From Myxococcales bacterium (lineage in GTDB: Bacteria > Myxococcota_A > Polyangia > Nannocystales > Nannocystaceae): DNA of 64,000 nucleotides. Of the stretch, positions 17,594 to 25,233 are shown one piece after another (position 1 is the first letter of the stretch; the number at the start of each line of letters is the position of its first letter). The stretch is taken from positions 186,001 to 250,000 of the forward strand of contig JACKDW010000003.1 of NCBI GenBank assembly GCA_020633295.1. Direction: 5' to 3'. A program made the position numbers and the translations under genes. The notes under the pieces were generated by a model. The model was not told where the DNA came from, did not search any database, and saw nothing but the letters and a program-made list of their open reading frames with translations.

Positions 17594-20395
17594 ATGTCAG
17601 TGAGCCGCTCCGCACAGTTCCGCACGACCGCCCACCGCGGCGCGGACCGGCGAGCGTTGACGCCCGCGAGCGGCGAGCGGCGCCCGCCGCCGTCGGGCGC
17701 CGAGAAGATCGGGCGCTACGCGGTGCTCGGCGTCCTCGGCGAGGGCGGGATGGGCGTCGTGTACTCGGCCTACGACGATGACCTCGATCGCAAGGTCGCG
17801 CTCAAGCTCGTGCGCTCGCTCGGCGCCCACGGACGCGAGGAGCGCCTGCGGATCAAGCGAGAGGCGCAGGCGCTCGCGCGCCTGTCTCACCCGAACGTCG
17901 TGCAGGTCTACGAGGTCGGCGAGCACCGCGGGCAGCTGTTCGTCGCCATGGAGTTCATCCGCGGCGCGACGCTGAGCGAGTGGATCGCGCTCGGCGATCA
18001 CGACTGGCGCGCGCGCCTCGAGATCCTGATCGCCGCCGGTCGCGGGCTCGCGGCGGCCCACGAGGCCGGCCTCGTGCACCGCGACTTCAAGCCTGAGAAC
18101 GTGCTCGTCGACGAGGTCGACGGGCGCCCGCGCGTGCTCGACTTCGGCCTCGCGCGCGCGCTGGACGACGGCGCGGACGAGGCGGCCGACGCGGCGCGGC
18201 GCGCAGAATGTGGCCCCGAGGACAGCTTGTTGAGCCAGGAGGTGACGCGCGCGGGCGCGCTGCTCGGCACGCCCGCGTACATGTCCCCGGAGCAATTCGC
18301 GGGCGCGCAGGCCGACGCGCGCAGCGACCAGTTCAGCTTCTGCGTCACGCTGTGGGAGGCGCTCTACGGCGCGCGCCCCTTCGCCGGCGAGTCGCTCACC
18401 GAGATCGCGTTCAACGTCGGCGAGGGCCGCCTGCGCGCGCCCGCCAACGAGGGCGGCGTGCCGAGCTGGGTGCAGCGGGTGATCGCGCGTGGGCTGTGCG
18501 TCACGCCGCGCGACCGCTGGCCGTCGATGGACGCGCTGCTCGAGGAGCTCGGCGGCGACCCGGTGCGCGCGCGTCGTCGCTGGCTCGCGATCATCGGCAG
18601 CGCGGCGCTGCTGGCGGGCGCGGGCTACGGCGCCGCGCGACTTCAGCGCGCGCCGAGCGAGACGTGCACGGGCGTCGACGCGCCCGTGAGCGAGCTGTGG
18701 AGCCCCGCGCGCCAGCGGGCGATCGCGGCGGCCATGCAGGCGACGGGCGCCGCCTACGCGGACGCGAGCTGGGCGAGCGCGTCGCGGCTGCTCGACGTCT
18801 ACCTCGGGCGCTGGGTGACGACGCGCCGTGAGGCCTGCGAGCAGCACGCGCGCGGCGAGCTGTCCTCGCGCCTCTTTGATCTGCGCGAGGCCTGCCTCGA
18901 GGAACGCCTCCGGCGCGCGCGCGCGCTGCTCGAGGTGTTCGAAGACGCCGATCGCGAGCTCGCGCAGCGGGCTCCGCTCGCGGCCGCGGAGCTCGGCACG
19001 CTCGCGCGCTGCGAGGACGTCGAGGCGCTGCTCTCGGAGGTGCCGCCGCCCGAGGACGCGGGCGCGGCCGCCGAGGTCACGCGCCTGCGCACGCGCCTCG
19101 CCGAGGCCTGGGCCGCCGACCAGGCCGGGCGCTACGGGGCGGGGCGCGAGCTCGCCGCGCCGGTCGTCGAGCGGGCCCGCGCGCTGGGCTACCGCCCGCT
19201 GCTCGCCGAGGCGCTGCTCCGCGTCGGCGCCCTCGAGCTACGCCTCGGGGGCTACGCGACGGCCGAGCGCGCGCTCGACGAGGGGCTTTGGGAGGCGGTC
19301 GCGTCGGGTCACGCGCCCGTCGCGGCCGAGGCCGCGATCACGCTGCTCTCCGCCGTGGGTGTCCGTCAGGGCAGGTTTGACGAGGCGCTCGCCGACGAGC
19401 GACGAGCGCGGGCGCTGATCGATCGCGCGCGCGGCGTAGAGCGCGACGACCTGCTGATTCAGCTCGAGAACACGCTCGGCAACCTCACGCACAGGCAGCA
19501 CGCGCTCGAGCGCTCTCGGGAGCACTACCTGCGCGCGCTCGAGCTGCTCGCGACGCACGAGACGCCCAGCCGCGCGCTGACGGTCGCGTCCGTGAACGGG
19601 AACCTCGCGGGCGTGCTCTGGGCCCGCGGCCAGTACCAGGAGGCGCTGCAGCGCAGCGAGGAGGCGCTGGCGATCGTCCGCGCGCAGCTCGGCGACGGGC
19701 ACCCGCAGCACCACAGCCTCCTCGGCAACGTCGCCCGCGATCGCGCGGCGCTCGGCGAGCTCGCGGCGGCCCGGCGCCTGTACGAGCAGCAGATCGCGCT
19801 GATCGAGTCGAGCCTCGGACCCGAGCACCCGACGCTCGCGGAGGCGCTGACCAACGTCGGCAGCACCTTCGAGCGGCTCGGCGAGCTCGCGCGAGCGCGC
19901 GCGGCCTACGAGCGCGCGGTCGCGATCATGGAGGGGCGGCTGAGCGCGACGCACCCGTCCCTCAGCTCGCCGCTCAACAACCTCGGCGCCGTCCTGCGCG
20001 TCCAGGGGGAGCTGGCGGCGGCGCGCGGGGTCTACGAGCGCGTCGTCGCGATCGACGCCGAGCATCACGGCGAGGACAGCCCGCTCATCGCCTACGGGCT
20101 GACCGGGCTCGGCGAGACCGCGCTCGCGGCCGGCGACGCGCGCGAGGCCGTCACGCAGCTCGAGCGCGCGCTCGCGCTGCGGACCCGCGCGGACGCGGAG
20201 GTCTCGGCCTACGAGCTGAGCTACACGCGCTTCGCGCTCGCGCGCGCGCTCTCGGCCGCGGGCGACCGCAAGCGCGCGCGCGCGCAGGCTGAGGAGGCGC
20301 GCGTCGGCTACGAGTCGCTCGGCGACGGCTTCAAGGACGAGCTCGACGCGGTCACGCGCTGGCTCGCGGAGCCGCCCGTCGCCGCGCCGACGTGA
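17594..20395 (+). CDS. Membrane Ser/Thr protein kinase with C-terminal TPR sensor region
   Basis: 933 residues from ATG 17594; an in-frame TTG at 17552 is an alternative. Kinase motifs are all present: GEGGMGVVY loop, VALKLV lysine, HRDFKPENVLV catalytic loop (Phe instead of the usual Leu after HRD), DFGLA, GTPAYMSPEQF. One transmembrane helix follows (WLAIIGSAALLAGAGYG, about 332-348). The outer half contains a long array of TPR repeats with the spacing of kinesin-light-chain type TPRs (QYQEALQRSEEALAIVRAQLGDGHPQH and similar). This is the usual myxobacterial layout for a receptor kinase whose TPR part binds partner proteins. It converges on the channel gene. Confidence 0.95.
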   Translation: MSVSRSAQFRTTAHRGADRRALTPASGERRPPPSGAEKIGRYAVLGVLGEGGMGVVYSAYDDDLDRKVALKLVRSLGAHGREERLRIKREAQALARLSHPNVVQVYEVGEHRGQLFVAMEFIRGATLSEWIALGDHDWRARLEILIAAGRGLAAAHEAGLVHRDFKPENVLVDEVDGRPRVLDFGLARALDDGADEAADAARRAECGPEDSLLSQEVTRAGALLGTPAYMSPEQFAGAQADARSDQFSFCVTLWEALYGARPFAGESLTEIAFNVGEGRLRAPANEGGVPSWVQRVIARGLCVTPRDRWPSMDALLEELGGDPVRARRRWLAIIGSAALLAGAGYGAARLQRAPSETCTGVDAPVSELWSPARQRAIAAAMQATGAAYADASWASASRLLDVYLGRWVTTRREACEQHARGELSSRLFDLREACLEERLRRARALLEVFEDADRELAQRAPLAAAELGTLARCEDVEALLSEVPPPEDAGAAAEVTRLRTRLAEAWAADQAGRYGAGRELAAPVVERARALGYRPLLAEALLRVGALELRLGGYATAERALDEGLWEAVASGHAPVAAEAAITLLSAVGVRQGRFDEALADERRARALIDRARGVERDDLLIQLENTLGNLTHRQHALERSREHYLRALELLATHETPSRALTVASVNGNLAGVLWARGQYQEALQRSEEALAIVRAQLGDGHPQHHSLLGNVARDRAALGELAAARRLYEQQIALIESSLGPEHPTLAEALTNVGSTFERLGELARARAAYERAVAIMEGRLSATHPSLSSPLNNLGAVLRVQGELAAARGVYERVVAIDAEHHGEDSPLIAYGLTGLGETALAAGDAREAVTQLERALALRTRADAEVSAYELSYTRFALARALSAAGDRKRARAQAEEARVGYESLGDGFKDELDAVTRWLAEPPVAAPT

Positions 20396-20406
20396 GCGAC
20401 CGACCG

Positions 20407-20467
20407 CTCAGCTCAGCGCAGCGCAGCGCAGCTCGGCTCAGCTCAGCTCAGCTCAGCTCAGCTCAGC
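20407..20467. repeat. Pentanucleotide tandem array (CTCAG/CGCAG)
   Basis: About 12 units of 5 bases, CTCAG with three CGCAG and one CTCGG variant, between the kinase stop and the end of the channel gene. It overlaps the channel gene's stop codon (20463-20465), so length changes would not alter the frame but would change the intergenic distance. Confidence 0.85.
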
Positions 20468-23021
20468 GCGACGCCGCAGCGCGCCGCGACTCGAGCAGCT
20501 CCTGGGCCAGGCGCTGGCTCCGGCGCAGGATGTCGCGCAGGTCCGCCTCGTCCTCGGCGAGCGCGAGCACGCGGTCGCCCGGGTCGATCAGCGTGTCGAG
20601 GGCCGGGTTGACGAGCAGGCGGCGCTGCAGGTCGGCGCCCGCGTTGAGCTCCGCGCCGCTGCTGCGGAACAGCCCGATCGGCACGACGCCGCAGCGGCCC
20701 TCGAGCGTGTAGAGCACGCGGCGCACCAGCGTCCACTTGTGCCCGTGGAACCACTCCGGGAGCTCGGCGGTGTAGACCTCCGAGTTGTCCTCGTCGAAGG
20801 TCACGAGGCTGTGGAACAGCTGCGGGAACGCCGGGTCGGCGCTCGCGGTCGCGAGCCACGCGTCCGCGAGCTCCTGCCCGCGGACCGGGATCACCCAGCC
20901 GCGGAACGGATCGAACAGCTCGCGCGGCTCGTGGTCGCCGGCCTCGACGAGCGTCGACGGCAGCACCTTCCGCGGCGTCCGGTGACCCGCGGTCGCCAGG
21001 GTCGTGAGCGCCGGCGGCAGCACCACGCTCTGATCCGCCGACACGCCCTCGGCCTTCGCGGCGGTCCCGAGCGCGCGCTGGTGATGCTCGGCGCCGCAGG
21101 CCTGGTGGACCGCGCGGGTGATCCGCAGCGGGTGGTAGCGCAGGCTCTTGTTGTAGCGCGGGTCGCCCTGCAGCACGACCACGCGCGCGGCCCGGGGCAG
21201 GCGCAGGCTGACGAGGTCGTCGGGCACCTCGGGGTTCTCGTGGTGGATGACCAGCCCCTTGATGCGCGCGAGGTGCAGGCGCACGCGCTTGGGCAGCGCG
21301 TCCGAGACGACCACGTGGATCGAGCGGAACTGCGTGGGCCCAGGGCTGCGGAGCAGGCGGATCAGCGGCAGCATGTCCTCGCGGAAGTTGAGGATCACGA
21401 TGTGGCCCTTGAGCCGCTGAAACAGCCGCGTCTGATCGCGGCCGAACAGGCTCGTGAGCGCGGCCGTGAACCACGCGAGGAAGCCGAGCCCGGCGATCGT
21501 CGCCATCGCGCCGATGAAGCGCGCCGTCGAGCTCTTCACCGTCTCGGCGCTGAAGTTGCCCGTGGCGAAGGTGTTGATCTCCCAGAACGAGTCGTCGAGC
21601 GTGCGCAGGTGGGCGTTGGAGTCGTGCTCGAGGCTCCACACGATCACCGTCGAGATCAGCACGAGCACCGCGAACGCGGCGAAGGGCACCAGCGGGTTCG
21701 AGAGGTGGCCTTCGAAGTTCGAGCTGAGCCGGTCGCGCAGGATCCCGCGGCGTCGGAGGTAGCGGCGCAGCAGCAGCGTCAGCGTGAGCAGGATGATCGT
21801 CAGCCCGCCGTAGCGCAGGATCATGCTGCGGCGCGCGCTGATCTCGCGACCCTCGGCGACCTCGTGCAGCGGGATCGGCTCCTGCTCGGCGAAGCCGTGC
21901 CAGCGCAGCTTGATGCCGAGGTCCTCGTCCTCCGAGTTCGTCGTCGCGTCCTGGGCCGCGTCGAGCAGCGCCAGCGTCGCGCGGTTGTGCTCGGCCCGGT
22001 CCTTCCCGGGGCTGTCGGTCGTCAGCAGCACCGTGCTGACGCAGATCGTCGGCAGCCCGAACTCGAGCCCTGGGTAGGTCTTCGGCTCGATCTGGCACAC
22101 GCGGTAGTACGGGTAGCCGTCGATCAGGCGGTCGAGCACCGCGTCGGGCAGCGGGTTAACGCTGGCGACGCCCGACGCGATGACCCCGGCGATGTCGGGG
22201 TGGCCGGGCTCCGTCGTGCGCAGCATGACGAGCAGCTCGCCCGCGCGCATGGCCGCGAACGCGTCGTCCGAGCCCACGCCCTTGAGGCGGTTGAGATCGT
22301 CGACGGTCATGCCGGCCGCGCCGACGATGACCTTGCCGGTCTCGAAGCTGCCCGAGCCGATCTTGCCGATGTAGATCCGGTGGTCGCCGATGGACTGGAA
22401 GTTCGACAGGCGCACCGGGCGATGCACGAGCATGTGCACGGCGCCGTCGGTGAGCGCGCCGATCAGCCGCAGCTGCGCCTTGCGGGCCAGCTCCGCCGAG
22501 ACCCCGCACATGAACCCGCCGACCGCCTCGGTCGCGGCGTCGTCGGGCTGCGCGACCAGGCCCTCGGAGACGCGGCCGGCCTTGTAGGCCTCGGCCGCGA
22601 CGTCGTACTGCACCAGCGCGTAGTCCAGCTCGCCCTCGAGCAGCAGCCGGATGTTCTCGCAGGAGCCGTCGGTGTACTTGATGTCGAGGTCGATCGGCGC
22701 CCCGGTGCGCTCGAGGCTGCTGCGCAGCGCGTTGCCGATGCGCGTAAACCCGCCGCGCTTGCTGCCCGCGCCGAAGCGATACAGCGGCTTGCCGTTGAGG
22801 CGCGGGCGCTCGCCTGACGTCGTCGTGGGCGCCGCCTCCGGCGTCGTCTCCGGCGCGTCAGCCGGCGCGTCAGCCGGCGCGTCAGCCGGCGCCGCCTCGG
22901 CCCGCGCGGTGGTGGACGCGAGCGCGAGCGCGAGCGCGAGGAGCCCGGCGGCGAGCGAGGGACGACGCGAGGGACGCCAGGGACGCGAGGGACGAAGGGA
23001 ACGCATGGACGGGGTGTTCAC
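20463..23021 (-). CDS. TAXI solute-binding domain fused to an ion-channel pore and an RCK/TrkA-N-like domain
   Basis: 852 residues. After a signal peptide (1-42) and a repeated ADAP linker, residues 75-370 are a TAXI-type TRAP solute-binding domain (YRFGAGSKRGGFTRIGNAL, then TDGSCENIRLLLEGELDYAL). A helix at 402-420 crosses inwards, a basic loop follows, then a helix at 445-464, a pore-helix/filter segment (DDSFWEINTFATGNF, 476-490) and a helix at 502-526. From 539 a Rossmann-like RCK domain begins (GHIVILNFREDMLPLIRLL), like those of CASTOR/POLLUX-type channels. The filter does not contain TVGYGD. The layout recalls GluR0, with a different binding domain. The GTG start overlaps the stop of the upstream RCK-like gene (GTGA), so translation is probably coupled. 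Ligand and ion are unknown. Confidence 0.82.
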   Translation of the reverse strand: MNTPSMRSLRPSRPWRPSRRPSLAAGLLALALALASTTARAEAAPADAPADAPADAPETTPEAAPTTTSGERPRLNGKPLYRFGAGSKRGGFTRIGNALRSSLERTGAPIDLDIKYTDGSCENIRLLLEGELDYALVQYDVAAEAYKAGRVSEGLVAQPDDAATEAVGGFMCGVSAELARKAQLRLIGALTDGAVHMLVHRPVRLSNFQSIGDHRIYIGKIGSGSFETGKVIVGAAGMTVDDLNRLKGVGSDDAFAAMRAGELLVMLRTTEPGHPDIAGVIASGVASVNPLPDAVLDRLIDGYPYYRVCQIEPKTYPGLEFGLPTICVSTVLLTTDSPGKDRAEHNRATLALLDAAQDATTNSEDEDLGIKLRWHGFAEQEPIPLHEVAEGREISARRSMILRYGGLTIILLTLTLLLRRYLRRRGILRDRLSSNFEGHLSNPLVPFAAFAVLVLISTVIVWSLEHDSNAHLRTLDDSFWEINTFATGNFSAETVKSSTARFIGAMATIAGLGFLAWFTAALTSLFGRDQTRLFQRLKGHIVILNFREDMLPLIRLLRSPGPTQFRSIHVVVSDALPKRVRLHLARIKGLVIHHENPEVPDDLVSLRLPRAARVVVLQGDPRYNKSLRYHPLRITRAVHQACGAEHHQRALGTAAKAEGVSADQSVVLPPALTTLATAGHRTPRKVLPSTLVEAGDHEPRELFDPFRGWVIPVRGQELADAWLATASADPAFPQLFHSLVTFDEDNSEVYTAELPEWFHGHKWTLVRRVLYTLEGRCGVVPIGLFRSSGAELNAGADLQRRLLVNPALDTLIDPGDRVLALAEDEADLRDILRRSQRLAQELLESRRAAASR
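22857..22904 (-). repeat. 12-base tandem repeat coding for Ala-Asp-Ala-Pro
   Basis: Four near-identical copies of a 12-base unit (GCGTCAGCCGGC on the plus strand) in the linker between signal peptide and TAXI domain of the channel gene. Probably a flexible spacer. Confidence 0.8.
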
Positions 23022-23797
23022 GCGCGCCGCGGCGAGGCCGTGAGCGCGACGAGCCCGGCGGCGTCGCGCAGCGGCGTCCGCGGGCCAGGGTTGAGGCGGA
23101 GCCGCGAGCCGGCGGCGCGCTCGCCGTGCGAGGGCGGCGAGTACAGGCCGAGCAGCGTGATCGGGCGACCCGCGTCATCGCGCTCGAGCTCGACGCAGGC
23201 GTCGCGGAAGCTCTTCGACCGCAGCCCCTCCGGGATCGGCAGCAGCCGCACGCTGTGCCGGCGCTCGATCAGCTCGACGAGGAAGCGGAACACCGCGAGG
23301 TCGACGCACGCGTGGGCCATCAGCGCCGAGCGCAGGAAGCCGTCGTAGAAGATCGTCGCGACGCCGTGCCCCGCGAACTCGAACGCGGCCTCGGGGTCAT
23401 CGACCGCGACGACGATGTTGGGCACCGGCTCGTCGCCGCACGCGCGCTTGATCGCCGCGCACGCGAGCCGCGAGAACGCGTCGGGCTCGCTGCGGCCGTG
23501 GTGCGGGAGCACGATCACCGCGCTCGCGCTGTGGATCTCGAGCTCGCGCGCCAGGAACTCGCTGAAGCGATCGATGCTCTCGTTGTCGACCTGTCCCCGG
23601 CGATAGATGAACTGCGGGCGCGAGGTCTCGCTCTCGATGCTGCGGTCGATGTAGCGCGGGTCGTGATGACCCACGCAGATCAGCTCCACGTCCGCGCACG
23701 CGCGCTCGAGCGATCGCAGCAGGCCGATGTCCTCGGGATCCCAGTTGATGACGACAACGCGGTCTCGCCCGCGGGTGTGCTGCGCGTCTGAGGGCAT
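23018..23797 (-). CDS. RCK/TrkA-N-like cytoplasmic protein, likely partner of the TAXI channel
   Basis: 259 residues from ATG 23797. After about ten residues comes a Rossmann-type start, RDRVVVINWDPEDIGLLRSL, that resembles the VVxxNWxEKG strand of bacterial RCK channel domains. AVIVLPHHGRSEPDAFSRL fits the second half of such a domain, and NIVVAVDDPEAAFEFAGHG resembles the TrkA-N region that names neighbouring subunits. There is no membrane segment. The stop overlaps the GTG of the channel gene by four bases (GTGA), so both proteins should be made together. The natural inference is a separate regulatory ring subunit that binds a nucleotide or ion and gates the channel. No biochemical specificity can be read. 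Confidence 0.72.
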   Translation of the reverse strand: MPSDAQHTRGRDRVVVINWDPEDIGLLRSLERACADVELICVGHHDPRYIDRSIESETSRPQFIYRRGQVDNESIDRFSEFLARELEIHSASAVIVLPHHGRSEPDAFSRLACAAIKRACGDEPVPNIVVAVDDPEAAFEFAGHGVATIFYDGFLRSALMAHACVDLAVFRFLVELIERRHSVRLLPIPEGLRSKSFRDACVELERDDAGRPITLLGLYSPPSHGERAAGSRLRLNPGPRTPLRDAAGLVALTASPRRA

Positions 23798-23913
23798 GCC
23801 GACGACGGGGTGAACACACCGCGGGGTCGACGTGCGTGTCAAGCCGGCGCGCGCTCGAGGGGGCGCCGTTCGCGGGTGGCCGCCGTGCTCGCGGTGCCGT
23901 ACCCTAGCAGGCC

Positions 23914-24903
23914 GTGGCCTTCGACCCTGTGCTTGCGATGCTCGCGCTGGTGACGTTCCTGTTGGCCTACGTGGGCGCGACGGTCGGTCTCGTGCTGGGG
24001 CATTTTCGCCTCCCACTGTTGATCTGGTGGCTCGGGTCGCCGGTCGTCGGCGCGTCGACGAGCCTGGCGATCTCCACCGTCGGCGCGCTCGTCGGCGCGC
24101 TTCAGCACGCGCTGCAGGGCCGCGTGCGTCCGCGCTTGCTGCTCACGGTCGGCGTCCCCTCGGGTATCACCGCATTTTTTTCGGCGCGCTACGCCGGCGT
24201 GCTCGACCCCAACCTGCTCGAGATCGCGATTGGCCTCGCGCTCGTCATCTCCGGCGCCGTCATGCTCGCGCGCCCGCCGACCTCCAAACCCGCGCGGCCC
24301 GATCGCGCTGACGCGCGCGGCGAAGTTCCGGGCGAAGATCGCGGCGAAGATCGCGGCGAAGATCGCGGCGAAGAGCGCGGCGAAGAGCGCGGCGAAGAGC
24401 GCGGCGAAGATCGCGGCGAAGAGCGCGGCGAAGAGCGCGGCGAAGAGCGCGGCGAAGTGCGCGGCGAAGATCGCGGCAAAGAGCGCGGCGACGCGCCCGG
24501 CGAGCAGGCGCGTGTCCCCGAACGGCGCACGATCGGCGCCGAGTGTGCCGTTGGCGCGTCGCTCGGGCTGCTCGCCGGGCTCGTCGGCCTGCTGCTCGGG
24601 ACGCTGCGGCTGCCGCTGATGCTCCGCTTCGTGCGCGTGACGCCGCGCGAGGCGATCGGCAGCAACATGGCGATCGGCGCCATCACCGGCTTGCTCGCCG
24701 GCGCGGCGACATTACTCGAGGGACATGTTCATCTGCTGAGCTTCGCCGTGCTCGCGCCGGTGACGCTGCTCGGCTCGGCGCTCGGCGCCCGCGCGACCGG
24801 GCGGATCCGACGCGCGACGCTGCACCGGCTGATCGCCGCGATCCTGGTCGTCGTCGGGCTCGTCATGGTCTACCGCGCCGTGCTCGGCCTGCAGCCCTCG
24901 TAG
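23914..24903 (+). CDS. TauE/SafE-type permease with a charged repeat loop
   Basis: 329 residues from a GTG start. Two homologous halves of about four helices each are visible: one begins LAMLALVTFLLAYVGATVGLVLGHF and contains SPVVGASTSLAISTVGALVGAL, the other contains GASLGLLAGLVGLLLG and REAIGSNMAIGAITGLLAGAA. This is the TauE/SafE (DUF81) anion-permease pattern, associated with sulfite, sulfoacetate or taurine export. Between the halves lies a strictly repeated, highly charged loop of about 60 residues (Gly-Glu-Asp/Glu-Arg repeats) that is not part of the family. Divergent from the RCK/channel operon, 116 bases apart. Confidence 0.85.
   Translation: MAFDPVLAMLALVTFLLAYVGATVGLVLGHFRLPLLIWWLGSPVVGASTSLAISTVGALVGALQHALQGRVRPRLLLTVGVPSGITAFFSARYAGVLDPNLLEIAIGLALVISGAVMLARPPTSKPARPDRADARGEVPGEDRGEDRGEDRGEERGEERGEERGEDRGEERGEERGEERGEVRGEDRGKERGDAPGEQARVPERRTIGAECAVGASLGLLAGLVGLLLGTLRLPLMLRFVRVTPREAIGSNMAIGAITGLLAGAATLLEGHVHLLSFAVLAPVTLLGSALGARATGRIRRATLHRLIAAILVVVGLVMVYRAVLGLQPS
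24319..24498 (+). repeat. 12-base tandem array coding for Gly-Glu-Asp/Glu-Arg
   Basis: About 15 units of GGCGAAGATCGC or GGCGAAGAGCGC in tandem inside the TauE-like gene. Units differ by one base that swaps Asp for Glu. It encodes the cytoplasmic loop between the two halves and could expand or contract in frame. Confidence 0.92.
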
Positions 24904-25233
24904 CCCGAGAGCCGCGCTGCGAAGCAGCCCGGCAGCCCGTGTCGGGCTGACGGCTTTCCGCGAGCGCGCCCAGGATTACAGCTCGCGCGGCGCGTCGCCG
25001 CGGAAAAAATGCCGATGTGCGCGCGAGCGCGGCGCGCGGGTCGTCGCGCGGAGAAAGTGTCGTAGGAAGATCCGCGCGCTGTAATCCAGGTTCGCGTCGG
25101 GGCAATGACCAAGCGAGGGCCGCGACGCCTTGTTTCATCGCGCGTCCGCGCCCGCGTCACCTGAACCAACGCCAATCACGTCGCCCGTCACGCCTGCCCG
25201 CGCAGGCCTGGCGCCGCGGCCGAGGAGCTCTAC
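24904..25233. other. Intergenic stretch with two inverted repeats
   Basis: 330 bases. A small hairpin AGCCCG-TGT-CGGGCT sits at 24934-24948, 30 bases after the TauE-like stop, and may be a weak terminator. Further on, a 13-base sequence at 24970-24982 is repeated in inverse at 25078-25090. The end (GAGGAG at about 25218) is the ribosome site of the next gene. No coding signal was seen. Confidence 0.5.
24970..25090. repeat. Inverted repeat pair around GGATTACAGC
   Basis: CCAGGATTACAGC at 24970-24982 and GCTGTAATCCAGG at 25078-25090 are complementary with one mismatch and enclose 95 bases. No target duplication flanks them. This could be a small non-autonomous element, a structured 5' leader or a pair of operator sites. 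Confidence 0.45.

Noticed and set aside
20739..22817. 692-codon plus-strand frame opposite the TAXI channel gene
   Set aside because: Composition is Ala/Arg/Val/Gln-rich without motif, while the minus strand encodes clear domains.
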